Shown here: positions 41,603 to 50,146 of the stretch, piece after piece
How positions within the stretch are numbered: position 1 is the first letter of the stretch
Layout of the letters: each line of letters begins with the position of its first letter
DNA from: Eubacteriaceae bacterium
GTDB lineage: Bacteria > Bacillota > Clostridia > Eubacteriales > Alkalibacteraceae
Direction: 5' to 3'
Length of the DNA stretch: 52,477 bases
Assembly: GCA_003446375.1 (NCBI GenBank)
Contig: DMAW01000122.1
Coordinates: 1 to 52,477 of the forward strand
The notes under the pieces: generated by a model
The model's database searches: none
The model's input: only the letters and a program-made list of their open reading frames with translations
Told to the model about the DNA's origin: nothing
Program-made: the position numbers and the translations under genes

Positions 41603-41720
41603 ATTGTCTACACCTCCTTTATTATGTTATTGACAAAAAAATAAAACTGTTTCACTTTTTCGATGGTATTTCCAAAATCATTTATGGACAGGTTTAAATT
41701 AACCTGTAGATAACAATTTA

Positions 41721-41749
41721 ATTTTATACTTTTTCGAAACCTCTGTCAA
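41721..41749 (-). promoter_or_regulatory. rny promoter
   Basis: On the minus strand, TTGACA (41744-41749), 17 bases, TAAAAT (41721-41726). A short palindrome ACAGGTT/AACCTGT (41688-41707) lies in the leader about 10 bases downstream of the expected start. Confidence 0.7.
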
Positions 41750-41780
41750 GCTGATTGACATTACATGTAATTCCATATAT

Positions 41781-41811
41781 GCAAAGAACAGGCTTCGAGC
41801 CTGTTCTTTGT
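41781..41811 (-). terminator. Hairpin after recA, probable terminator
   Basis: CAAAGAACAGGCT paired with AGCCTGTTCTTTG around a 3-base loop. It ends within a T-rich arm but lacks a clean T run beyond it. Confidence 0.6.
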
Positions 41812-41819
41812 GCAAAAAC

Positions 41820-42839
41820 TTATTCTTCTATAGTTTCTTTATCTTCTTTCTTAACAAGATTAAAATGTTGCCTTATCTTAAGCTCGATCTCATTGCATAT
41901 ATCAGGATTTTCTTTAAGAAACTGCTTTGCATTTTCTCTTCCTTGACCAAGTTTTTCATTGTTGTAGGAATACCAAGCTCCTGATTTATTTACTATGTCT
42001 ACTGAACTTCCTACGTCCAATAAATCTCCCTCTTTGGATATTCCCTGACCATACATAATATCAAACTCGGCAATTTTAAATGGAGGAGCTAATTTGTTTT
42101 TTACGACTTTTACCCTAGTTCGATTGCCTATCATATCCTGTCCTTGCTTTAGCGTATCTATTTTCCGTACATCCAGCCTTATGGAAGAATAGAATTTTAA
42201 GGCTCTTCCACCCGAAGTAGTCTCCGGATTTCCAAACATTATGCCAACTTTTTCACGCAGCTGATTTATAAAAACCGCAGTAGTTTTAGATTTGTTTATA
42301 GATCCTGTAAGCTTCCTAAGAGCTTGAGACATCAGCCTTGCTTGAAGCCCTACGTGGGCATCTCCCATTTCTCCCTCAATTTCGGCTCTTGGAACCAGAG
42401 CGGCTACCGAGTCCACTACAACTATATCGACAGCGCCGCTTCGAACTAATGCCTCGCATATCTCAAGAGCCTGCTCTCCGGTATCCGGCTGAGAAACGAT
42501 TAAATTTTCTATATCGACTCCTAGCGCTTTTGCATAAATAGGATCCAGCGCATGCTCTGCATCGATAAAAGCTGCATTCCCTCCATTTTTTTGCGCCTGT
42601 GCTATAACGTGAAGTGCTACCGTCGTCTTTCCTGAAGATTCCGGACCATATATTTCCACCACTCTTCCTCTGGGAAGTCCTCCTATCCCGAGTGCGATAT
42701 CCAAACCAATCGAAGTCGTAGATATAGCTGCTATATTTTGATTTGCAGACTGCTCTCCCAACTTCATCACAGAACCTTTTCCAAATTGCTTTTCAATCTG
42801 TGTTAGTGCCATTTGAAGTGCCTTGTCTTTTTCCATCAT
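41820..42839 (-). CDS. recA: Recombinase A
   Basis: Forms filaments on single-stranded DNA for strand exchange and triggers LexA self-cleavage. Its 339 residues include Walker A GPESSGKTT, QIEKQFGKGSVMKLGE, VVVDSVAALVPRAEIEGEMG and the L2-region NPETTSGGRALKFYSS. The frame is open further upstream. The tandem ATGs at 42839/42836 match the usual RecA N-terminus, though the ribosome site there is weak (GGGAT). An SOS box lies in the promoter region. Confidence 0.96.
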   Translation of the reverse strand: MMEKDKALQMALTQIEKQFGKGSVMKLGEQSANQNIAAISTTSIGLDIALGIGGLPRGRVVEIYGPESSGKTTVALHVIAQAQKNGGNAAFIDAEHALDPIYAKALGVDIENLIVSQPDTGEQALEICEALVRSGAVDIVVVDSVAALVPRAEIEGEMGDAHVGLQARLMSQALRKLTGSINKSKTTAVFINQLREKVGIMFGNPETTSGGRALKFYSSIRLDVRKIDTLKQGQDMIGNRTRVKVVKNKLAPPFKIAEFDIMYGQGISKEGDLLDVGSSVDIVNKSGAWYSYNNEKLGQGRENAKQFLKENPDICNEIELKIRQHFNLVKKEDKETIEE

Positions 42840-42881
42840 GTTATCCCGAATTATCGGTTCACATCCTTTCGCCGATTGATA

Positions 42882-42893
42882 GAACACTTGTTC
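42882..42893. promoter_or_regulatory. LexA (SOS) box of recA
   Basis: GAACACTTGTTC (GAACAAGTGTTC on the minus strand) matches the Gram-positive SOS core GAAC-N4-GTTC. It sits directly downstream of the recA -10 box, about +2 to +13, where bound LexA would block initiation. Confidence 0.88.
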
Positions 42894-42901
42894 TGTTTTA
42901 A

Positions 42902-42931
42902 ATTATATATTAACGACTTATCAAAAGTCAA
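42902..42931 (-). promoter_or_regulatory. recA promoter
   Basis: On the minus strand, TTGACT (42926-42931), 18 bases, TATAAT (42902-42907). Confidence 0.8.
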
Positions 42932-42947
42932 TTGTTTTTAGACATAT

Positions 42948-44183
42948 TCATAAATTGACTAATTGTTTTCTTATCAAGTTCAAGGCAATATTTGCGGTTT
43001 TAAGCTGCACTCTTTGCCTATTGCCGCTTATATTGTATTTTTCCACTTGTATGACGTCTCCATATGCTATGCCAACATAAACTAGACCCACAGGCTTGTC
43101 TTCAGTTCCACCGGTAGGACCTGCTATGCCCGTAGTGGCTATTGCCATGTCCGTATTATTGTTTTCAAGCAATCCTCTAAGCATTTCCTCAGCACACTCT
43201 TTGCTTACCGCTCCATATTTTTCTAATGTGCTTTTTTTAACCCCCAGATACTTTTCTTTAGAATCATTCGAGTAACAGACTATAGCGCTGTGGAGACATT
43301 TTGAAATTCCTGAAGTTTCTGTCAATCTACTTGTGATAAGCCCTCCTGTACATGATTCGGCAAGTGAAATAGTCGTATTTGTATCAATTAGAAGCCTTGC
43401 GACAAGATTATTAAGCGAGATATCTTCCCGTGCATATATATTGTCTTTTAACCTATCTGTTATGATGCTATCCATTTCATCCAATAGCTTTTTAGCCTTA
43501 TCTTCAGTTTTAGCATTAGCAGTAACTCTCAACAATACTTCATCCGGCTTTGCATATGTTGCTATTGTCGGATTTGTCTGTTTGTCAATGATATCTATAA
43601 GCATATCTTCCAATGCCGATTCTCCTATTCCCGAAACCTTGTAGTAATTGGAATAAAACTTATCCGGACTTTTTCCATGCAGATAAATCATTACAAAGTC
43701 CCTAAACATGGGAATAAGTTCTCTAGGTGGACCTGGCAGCATTATGATTGTTTTTTCATCGCTTTCTATCAATACTCCAGGAGCAGTTCCATTTTCATTT
43801 GGTATTATATGAGCTCCTACAGGCATATACGCTTGCTTTAAGTTGTTTTGAGTCATTTTTGAAGCTATCTTGTTGAAAAAAGACATCATCTTGTCATAGC
43901 TTTCAGTATGCATTTCCATTTCAAGGCCTAACAATTTTGCTACAGTTTCCTTAGTGAGATCGTCCTGGGTAGGACCCAATCCTCCTGTTAATATGATGAG
44001 GTCGCTTCTTTTTATAGAATCTTTCAAGACGCTCATCAGCCTATCGGGATTGTCTCCCACAGTAGTTTGAAAATATACGCTGATTCCCGCAGATGAAAGT
44101 TCTTTTGCTATGAACTGGGCATTGGTGTTTAATATGTCTCCAATCAAGATTTCTGTTCCTACATTTATAATTTCACCTTTCAT
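42948..44183 (-). CDS. cinA: CinA-family competence/damage-inducible protein
   Basis: A 411-residue protein: an N-terminal molybdopterin-binding-like (COG1058) domain, MKGEIINVGTEILIGDILNT with LTGGLGPTQDDLTKE, and a C-terminal PncC-type nicotinamide-nucleotide amidohydrolase domain with SLAESCTGGLITSRLT and TGIAGPTGGTEDKPVG. It is likely to salvage NMN to NaMN; the N-terminal part of relatives hydrolyses ADP-ribose. It lies just upstream of recA, as in many Gram-positive genomes. Confidence 0.94.
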   Translation of the reverse strand: MKGEIINVGTEILIGDILNTNAQFIAKELSSAGISVYFQTTVGDNPDRLMSVLKDSIKRSDLIILTGGLGPTQDDLTKETVAKLLGLEMEMHTESYDKMMSFFNKIASKMTQNNLKQAYMPVGAHIIPNENGTAPGVLIESDEKTIIMLPGPPRELIPMFRDFVMIYLHGKSPDKFYSNYYKVSGIGESALEDMLIDIIDKQTNPTIATYAKPDEVLLRVTANAKTEDKAKKLLDEMDSIITDRLKDNIYAREDISLNNLVARLLIDTNTTISLAESCTGGLITSRLTETSGISKCLHSAIVCYSNDSKEKYLGVKKSTLEKYGAVSKECAEEMLRGLLENNNTDMAIATTGIAGPTGGTEDKPVGLVYVGIAYGDVIQVEKYNISGNRQRVQLKTANIALNLIRKQLVNL

Positions 44184-44193
44184 TGGTCACCTC

Positions 44194-44736
44194 TTAGGAT
44201 AGTTGTTTAAAAACTTCTTTATTTAATCTAAAATAGTCTGCTCCTGAAATAATTGTAAATGCAACCGCTAGGTACATGGCAATATCGCTAAAGGGAAAAC
44301 CAACGATACTAAACGGATAATTATCAAACAACATGCTTACAATCGCTATCATCTGTGTTATTGTTTTGATTTTTCCCCACCAGCTGGCAGCAATTACTAT
44401 TCCATCAGAAGCTGCAAGGACTCTCAAGCCTGTGACAGCAAATTCTCTGGCTATTATGATTATAGCCACCCACGAGGAAATATGACCGGTTTCCACCAAA
44501 CATATCAAAGCAGATGAAACGAGCAATTTATCCGCAAGAGGATCCATGAATTTGCCAAAAACAGTTATTAAATTGTATTTCCTCGCTATATAGCCATCTA
44601 ACGTATCCGTAAATGATGCTACCACAAAAATCACCGCACCTATAATCTGTCCGTACTTCATATCTGATAAAAAGAAAAATATAAAAAACGGAATCATGAT
44701 CATCCTTAGTATTGTTAATCTATTAGGCAGATTCAT
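44194..44736 (-). CDS. pgsA: CDP-diacylglycerol-glycerol-3-phosphate 3-phosphatidyltransferase
   Basis: Membrane enzyme making phosphatidylglycerol phosphate. It has 180 residues and about four to six helices, begins MNLPNRLTILRMIMIP, and carries the CDP-alcohol phosphotransferase motif DxxDGxxARxxxxxTxFGxxxDPxADK, visible here as TDTLDGYIARKYN then FGKFMDPLADKLL. It overlaps rimO by 14 bases. Confidence 0.95.
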   Translation of the reverse strand: MNLPNRLTILRMIMIPFFIFFFLSDMKYGQIIGAVIFVVASFTDTLDGYIARKYNLITVFGKFMDPLADKLLVSSALICLVETGHISSWVAIIIIAREFAVTGLRVLAASDGIVIAASWWGKIKTITQMIAIVSMLFDNYPFSIVGFPFSDIAMYLAVAFTIISGADYFRLNKEVFKQLS

Positions 44737-46060
44737 CGCTCAACACTCCCATCAAATCAAATTCTGATGCACTTTCGACTTTTACTTTTATTATAGATCC
44801 AAGCTCTATTTCTTTATCTGCGCTAATGTAAATCATTCCGTCTATCTCCGGAGCATCCATCCATGTCCGTCCGCTGTAGCCTTCCTCCGTCTTATCCTCT
44901 ACAATAGCCTCTACGATGCTACCTACATGTGATGACATCTTTGATTCTGATATAGGCCTTTGCGCCTCCATTGCTGAGAACTGTCTGTATCCTTTAGTCT
45001 CTGAATCAATTTGATCTGCCATCTTTGCCGCTGGAGTCCCTTCCTCCTTTGAGTAGTCAAAAACTCCAAGTTTGTCGATTTTCAGCTTTTTTATCGATTC
45101 CAGCATCCCTAGATGGTCTTTTTCCGTTTCTCCCGGAAAACCTGCAATCATTGTCGATCTTATGATAATATCTGGAATTTCGCTTCTTAACTTTTCAAAT
45201 AAATTAAATATATTTTCTTTATCTGTTCTTCTTGCCATTTTCTTAAGTATTGAATCTTCTGTATGCTGAATAGGAATATCCAAATAGTGAAGTACATGTT
45301 TTGATTTTTTTATGGTTCCTATGAGTTGATCGTCGATATTTTCCGGGTAAGCGTACATTACTCTTATCCATCTCAGTCCTTTTATTTCATCAAGTTCTCT
45401 TAAAAGATTTGAAAGCATCCTCTTGCCATATAAATCCATCCCATACATAGTAGTATCTTGAGCTATCAGAATCAATTCCTTGACGCCCTTTTTTACCAAG
45501 GTTTCAGCTTCTGCAACTATACTTTCGATTTTTCTGCTCCTGTATTTGCCTCTAAGCTTGGGTATGATGCAGTAAGTACAATGATTATCACACCCTTCGG
45601 CTATCTTGATATACGCTGTGTGGGAAGCAGTGCTTACGAATCTTGGCAAATCCTCATTAAAATCTGCATTTATATTGCCAAAAGAAGTCACCTTTTCTCC
45701 TGTTCGCTGTATTTTTTTTATAACTTCAACTATCTTTTCATAATCGCCTGTACCTATGACGCTGTCAAGTTCAGGAATTTCTCTCATGAGTTCCTCATGA
45801 TACCTTTCGCTTAAACATCCTGCAGCAATCAACCCTTTAAGGGTACCGGATCTTTTGAGTTCTGCCATCTCCAAAATCATGTCGATAGACTCTTCTTTTG
45901 CTGATTCGATAAAACCACATGTATTTATTATGATAAAGTCTGCATCTTTGCTATCTTGTGTTATTTCATAAGAATTCTGGTCTAAAAGTCCCAGCATTAT
46001 TTCTGAATCTACGAGGTTTTTAGAGCATCCCAATGAAACCATGGCTATTTTAGTCGTCAT
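44723..46060 (-). CDS. rimO: Ribosomal protein S12 methylthiotransferase
   Basis: Radical SAM enzyme that methylthiolates an aspartate of ribosomal protein S12. It has 445 residues: an N-terminal UPF0004 domain with three Cys (VSLGCSKNLVDSE, NTCGF, GCLSERY), the SAM cluster motif CDNHCTYC and a C-terminal TRAM domain with GRTWMDAPEIDGMIYI. The SLGCSKNLVDSE start separates it from MiaB. It is the middle gene of ftsK-rimO-pgsA-cinA. Confidence 0.95.
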   Translation of the reverse strand: MTTKIAMVSLGCSKNLVDSEIMLGLLDQNSYEITQDSKDADFIIINTCGFIESAKEESIDMILEMAELKRSGTLKGLIAAGCLSERYHEELMREIPELDSVIGTGDYEKIVEVIKKIQRTGEKVTSFGNINADFNEDLPRFVSTASHTAYIKIAEGCDNHCTYCIIPKLRGKYRSRKIESIVAEAETLVKKGVKELILIAQDTTMYGMDLYGKRMLSNLLRELDEIKGLRWIRVMYAYPENIDDQLIGTIKKSKHVLHYLDIPIQHTEDSILKKMARRTDKENIFNLFEKLRSEIPDIIIRSTMIAGFPGETEKDHLGMLESIKKLKIDKLGVFDYSKEEGTPAAKMADQIDSETKGYRQFSAMEAQRPISESKMSSHVGSIVEAIVEDKTEEGYSGRTWMDAPEIDGMIYISADKEIELGSIIKVKVESASEFDLMGVLSDESA

Positions 46061-46073
46061 TTTATCACCTTTT

Positions 46074-48365
46074 CTATTCTTGATGGTTCTCTTGCGAAAA
46101 CTCCCCTTTATCGATTAAAACTTTGCGTGGCTTGCTGCCGTCAGGCCCTGAAATTATGCCTCTTTCTTCCATTTCATCAATTATTCGCCCTGCTCTTGAA
46201 TAGCCCAAGCGAAGCTTCCTTTGAAGCTGTGATGTAGATATAGAACCATTTTCCACGGCCAACTCAATGGCTTTAGGCAGCATTTCGTCTTCAAAATCCT
46301 CATCGATTGGATTTTTAACTTCTTTTATTTCTTCAATTACCTCTTCTCTGTACTGAGGCTCTGAGTCTCTCTTGACGTAATCTACGACTTTTTCCACTTC
46401 TTTATCAGATATAAAGGTTCCTTGAAGCCTGATAGGCTTTGGTTCTCCTACAGGATAGTAAAGCATATCTCCACGTCCGAGAAGCTTTTCGGCTCCTCCC
46501 ATGTCAAGTATTGTCCTTGAGTCCATCATTGAAGATACTGAAAATGATATCCTAGAGGGAATATTTGCCTTTATAAGGCCGGTTATAACATCAACTGAGG
46601 GTCTCTGAGTAGCCAATACCAAATGTATTCCTGCCGCTCTTGCAAGTTGCGCCAACCGGCATATGGCGTTTTCCACTTCTCGTGGCGATACCATCATCAA
46701 ATCTGCAAGCTCGTCTATTATAATCACGATCCGTGGCATTGGCTTTTCTTTCTTTTCTCTGGCTACCTCATTGTATCTTATGATATCCCTTACTCCTGCA
46801 TCTTTGAAGGCTTTATATCTTTCCGTCATTTCTTTAATGCCCCAGTTAAGGGCTCCAGCAGCGTGCTTTGGATCTGTTACGACAGGTATCAGAAGATGTG
46901 GGATTCCATTGTAGTTGTTAAGCTCTACCATCTTAGGATCTATTAATATCAATTTCACCTCATCTGGAGTTGCCTTGTACAGTATGCTTATTATTATGCT
47001 GTTTATGCATACGCTTTTTCCCGCTCCCGTAGCTCCTGCTATCAACAGGTGAGGCATTTTAGAAATGTCAGCTACTACCACGCTGCCTGAAAGCTTCTTG
47101 CCAAGGGCAAATGAAATCTTGCTGCTATGTTTTTTAAAAGTATTGCTCTCAATAATCTCTCTTATATGCACTACATCCGAGCTCTTATTTGGCACCTCTA
47201 TGCCTATCGCTGCCTTACCCGGTATTGGAGCTTCTATCCTTACATCTGAAGTCGCTAGGCTCAAAGCGAGATCGTTAGACAGGTTTACTATCTTGCTGAC
47301 CTTGACTCCCGGCTCGGGCTGCAGTTCGTACCGTGTCACCGTGGGTCCTACCGAGACTTCTGAAACCTTGGCCTTCACACCGAAATCACCAAGAGTTTTT
47401 TCTAAAAGCCTGGCGCTTGCCATTACTTCCTTTTTGTTTCGCTGGTTGTTGTCCTTTATGTTCTTGTCTAAATATTCAATAGAAGGAAATTCATATTCAA
47501 AGGACTCCTCAGCCTTATCTATGAGTTTCTCTATTTCCTTTTCTTCCTTGCCGATATCTATCTTTTTCTTCTTATCGGATATTTCGTTTTTGTCTTTTGA
47601 AGATGCTTCATGAGTGCTTTTTAAACCTTCATCAACTTTGACGTTTTCTTGCTTGGGCACAGGCCTTATTTCAGCGTAATCCAATATTTTTATTTGTTTC
47701 ACGTCTTCTGCCTGTTGCTCAAAATCATTTTTAGCGTCCATTTTATTGTCATAGCTTTTTCTCGATTTGGAACTTCTCTCTTTGGGAACCGACCTTTCTA
47801 TCTTAAGCTTTTTGCCTCCTGTAGATAGGTATTCGTAGATAGATTTAGGCGTAACCAATACCCCGGATATCAGAACCAGTAAAATCATCAATATCACTGT
47901 TCCAGTCATGGAGAACATATTGACAGACAATGATCCCATAAAAGCTCCGATTATTCCGCCACCCTTTGAAGCGCTGTGGTCCAGTTCAAATACCATAGCT
48001 GAGAATGCTTTTTCAACTAAATGTCCATCTATGATGGAAAAAAGCATCGATATCACGATTGTCAAGAAACAGCCGGCTATCGAAACTCGCTTTTTCAAAG
48101 CTGAGTCTTTGCCAAAAATAATCAACACTCCTGTCGCCACCAATATGCATGCCAAAAAGTACCCGGATCGTCCAAATAAATACGAAATTCCGGATGACAT
48201 GAAATTCCCTATTGCACCTGCATTTTCAGAAGCTAAAAAATAAAACATGTAAATTCCATAGAATATGACTGAAAGCGCAATAATATCTCTTATTATAATA
48301 TCCCTTGCAGGATTTTTTTTCATGCTTCTCGTCCTTCTGTTTTTGCTCTTTCCTGCCACTTGCAT
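46074..48365 (-). CDS. ftsK: DNA translocase FtsK/SpoIIIE
   Basis: Septal DNA pump for chromosome segregation. It has 763 residues: four N-terminal membrane helices (about 25-180), a charged Lys/Glu linker, an alpha/beta motor with Walker A GATGAGKSVCINSI, Walker B IVIIDELADLMM and ATQRPSVDVITGLIKANIPS, and a C-terminal winged-helix gamma domain (SISTSQLQRKLRLGYSRAGR) that reads KOPS-like sequences. The length suits the SpoIIIE/FtsK form of Gram-positives. The start may instead be a GTG two codons later, judging by spacing from AAAGGTGG. Confidence 0.94.
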   Translation of the reverse strand: MQVAGKSKNRRTRSMKKNPARDIIIRDIIALSVIFYGIYMFYFLASENAGAIGNFMSSGISYLFGRSGYFLACILVATGVLIIFGKDSALKKRVSIAGCFLTIVISMLFSIIDGHLVEKAFSAMVFELDHSASKGGGIIGAFMGSLSVNMFSMTGTVILMILLVLISGVLVTPKSIYEYLSTGGKKLKIERSVPKERSSKSRKSYDNKMDAKNDFEQQAEDVKQIKILDYAEIRPVPKQENVKVDEGLKSTHEASSKDKNEISDKKKKIDIGKEEKEIEKLIDKAEESFEYEFPSIEYLDKNIKDNNQRNKKEVMASARLLEKTLGDFGVKAKVSEVSVGPTVTRYELQPEPGVKVSKIVNLSNDLALSLATSDVRIEAPIPGKAAIGIEVPNKSSDVVHIREIIESNTFKKHSSKISFALGKKLSGSVVVADISKMPHLLIAGATGAGKSVCINSIIISILYKATPDEVKLILIDPKMVELNNYNGIPHLLIPVVTDPKHAAGALNWGIKEMTERYKAFKDAGVRDIIRYNEVAREKKEKPMPRIVIIIDELADLMMVSPREVENAICRLAQLARAAGIHLVLATQRPSVDVITGLIKANIPSRISFSVSSMMDSRTILDMGGAEKLLGRGDMLYYPVGEPKPIRLQGTFISDKEVEKVVDYVKRDSEPQYREEVIEEIKEVKNPIDEDFEDEMLPKAIELAVENGSISTSQLQRKLRLGYSRAGRIIDEMEERGIISGPDGSKPRKVLIDKGEFSQENHQE

Positions 48366-48383
48366 ACCACCTTTAAAAGCTTT

Positions 48384-49220
48384 TTAAGATAAGATGAATC
48401 TATGAACCAACAACAACCCTGCCATTGACCAGCAGTAATATGAAAAATAATGAAGCTTTCCGTTCCTTACCAATTTAACTAACAGCCTGATTGCAAATAT
48501 TCCAAATACAATGGAAGCTGCAAAAGACGATATAAGCGTTGGAGTGCTCATGCCAACATCATTAAGTGTAAATATATCTTTTGATTTTAAAATAACCGCC
48601 CCTAAAACTGCCGGAATTGAAATTAAAAAAGAAAACTCAGTTGCCTCATCTTTTTTAAGTCCGTTTACAAGGCCTCCTACTATAGTGGATCCGGCTCTTG
48701 ATATGCCCGGAGTTATAGCAAGGGATTGAAAAAGACCCACTATAAATCCTTTTCCCAAGGTTAGCTTTTCAATATGCATTTGATTTTTTTTACCTATCTT
48801 TTCACCCATTACAAGCATAATTCCGGTGAAAATCAAAGTTATCGCAACTATCTCGATAGATGCAAAAAGCTCTTCAAATACATCTTCAAGGGTCAATCCT
48901 ACTATTGCTGTAGGAATGCTCGCTGCTACTATAAGGAGTATGTATTTTCTGTATTTGCTTTTGTAGACACACAGGCTTTTTTCTACAAATAAATCTTTGA
49001 TCATTTTAAAAAACTCAAAAAACATCTGCATTATAGATGATCTGTAAACTACAAAAATGGCGATCAAAGTTCCCAAGTGCAGCAAGACATTAAGTGCCAG
49101 ATTCCCTTCGCTAATGCCCATAAAATGCTGGGCAATCACTAGATGTCCGGAGCTGCTTACCGGTAAAAACTCTGTCAATCCTTGAAGTATGCCTAAAAAT
49201 ATTGCGTCGATTATGTTCAT
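48384..49220 (-). CDS. uppP: Undecaprenyl-diphosphatase
   Basis: Membrane BacA/UppP enzyme that recycles the lipid carrier of cell-wall synthesis and gives bacitracin resistance. It has 278 residues and about eight helices. The signatures are GLTEFLPVSSSGHLVI near the N-terminus and AITPGISRAGSTIVGGL in the second half. ATG 49220 has AGGTGG at seven bases; ATG 49226 is too close. An extended -10 promoter in front is one of three copies in a repeat region. Confidence 0.94.
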   Translation of the reverse strand: MNIIDAIFLGILQGLTEFLPVSSSGHLVIAQHFMGISEGNLALNVLLHLGTLIAIFVVYRSSIMQMFFEFFKMIKDLFVEKSLCVYKSKYRKYILLIVAASIPTAIVGLTLEDVFEELFASIEIVAITLIFTGIMLVMGEKIGKKNQMHIEKLTLGKGFIVGLFQSLAITPGISRAGSTIVGGLVNGLKKDEATEFSFLISIPAVLGAVILKSKDIFTLNDVGMSTPTLISSFAASIVFGIFAIRLLVKLVRNGKLHYFSYYCWSMAGLLLVHRFILS

Positions 49221-49256
49221 TGTCATCCCACCTGAATTATATTTTGCATAAGGTTT

Positions 49257-49265
49257 ATTATATCA
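49257..49265 (-). promoter_or_regulatory. Extended -10 promoter of uppP
   Basis: TGATATAAT on the minus strand (extended -10 TGnTATAAT), 37 bases before the ATG. The same nine bases recur at 49401-49409 and 49554-49562. Confidence 0.6.
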
Positions 49266-49562
49266 TAAAGCAATGCGGATTAAGCCTCCGATGCTTTTCG
49301 CATCGTCGGTCGCGTGCGCTTACCCATAGAAAGTATAATTCTTTATCATGCAAGCATGCAAAAACCATGCTTTCTGCGGGCTAATCCGCTTAGCGCGAAT
49401 ATTATATCATATTTATTGACTGCTTATTTTGCAGATTATCCTCAACCCCTTCGGGGTTTCGGTCGTTGGCACTTGCTCATAGTATTTCTTTATTATTATT
49501 ATGCGAGCACAGAAAAATAAAGAAATACTGCGAGTCAATCTGCTAGTGCGCATATTATATCA
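49257..49562 (-). repeat. Tandem structured repeat units (two units plus partial third)
   Basis: Two units of about 144 and 153 bases, bounded by TGATATAAT (minus strand), share a three-way-junction layout. The closing stem is GCGGATTA/TAATCCGC in unit 1 (49275-49282, 49382-49389) and GCAGATT/AATCTGC in unit 2 (49431-49437, 49537-49543). A short hairpin is unrelated in sequence between units (GATGC/GCATC at 49290-49304; AACCCC/GGGGTT at 49444-49458). A longer stem keeps an AT/GC internal mismatch (49323-49333 with 49370-49380; 49476-49494 with 49516-49534). TCGGTCG is conserved. A third, cut unit (GCGGATTAAG) runs into the end of dut. No protein or tRNA is seen. Confidence 0.7.
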
Positions 49563-49596
49563 TAAAACAACGCGGATTAAGACTCCATAGTTGCTT

Positions 49597-50040
49597 TTAA
49601 AGCTTGCCAGAATGTCCGAAGCCGCCATCTCCTCTTTCAGTTTCGTCAAGCTCGTCTACTACTTCAAATTCTCCCCATACATACTTCTTTACTACCATTT
49701 GGCATATCCTCTCACCCGGCTTGATGGTATAAGGGATTTTTCCCAAGTTTACAAGGGGAACTTTTATCTCTCCCCTGTAATCCGAATCAATCGTGCCTAT
49801 TCCGTTTATCATGGTTATGCCGTGCTTTAAAGAAAGTCCGCTTCTTGCCCTTATTTGAGCTTCATATCCAATTGGCAAAGATATCTGAATGCCGGTAGGA
49901 ATCAAGATTATATCTGTCGGATCGATAACCATATCTTCATCAATATCAGCATACAGATCCATCCCGGCAGATCCTTCTGTAATATACCCGGGCAAGGGCA
50001 ACCTCGATTTATTTACTATCTTAATTTTACATTTATCCAT
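49597..50040 (-). CDS. dut: dUTP diphosphatase
   Basis: Hydrolyses dUTP to dUMP, keeping uracil out of DNA. A 147-residue trimeric dUTPase with all five motifs, among them EGSAGMDLYAD, RARSGLSLKHG, NGIGTIDSDYRGEI, GERICQMVV and the C-terminal ERGDGGFGHSGK. AGGAGG is five bases before the ATG. The start of the repeat region lies just beyond its stop. Confidence 0.96.
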   Translation of the reverse strand: MDKCKIKIVNKSRLPLPGYITEGSAGMDLYADIDEDMVIDPTDIILIPTGIQISLPIGYEAQIRARSGLSLKHGITMINGIGTIDSDYRGEIKVPLVNLGKIPYTIKPGERICQMVVKKYVWGEFEVVDELDETERGDGGFGHSGKL

Positions 50041-50106
50041 GAGTGCCTCCTATTGTCCAATACTTAAATTATATAGAATTTGCTTGAAATGTTCAAACAC
50101 AACACA

Positions 50107-50137
50107 TAAAAAAACATAAACCACTTAAGGTTTATGT
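50107..50137 (-). terminator. Terminator after pnp
   Basis: ACATAAACC/GGTTTATGT with a 6-base loop, followed on the minus strand by a run of T, ten bases after the pnp stop. Confidence 0.88.
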
Positions 50138-50146
50138 AGTTTGTTT

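Noticed and set aside
41688..41707. Palindrome ACAGGTT/AACCTGT in the rny leader as a separate regulatory site
   Set aside because: Only 7 bp with a 6-base loop; noted with the promoter but too weak to claim.
42840..42887. Longer RecA starting at 42887
   Set aside because: The added 16 residues do not resemble RecA N-termini and overlap the SOS box.
47065..47613. 182-codon open frame opposite ftsK
   Set aside because: Shadow of the FtsK linker and motor region; low-complexity Ser/Leu/Phe-rich translation.
49257..49562. CRISPR array or tRNA cluster
   Set aside because: Repeats are about 150 bases apart and diverged, with no short identical direct repeat and unique spacers, and no cloverleaf can be drawn.
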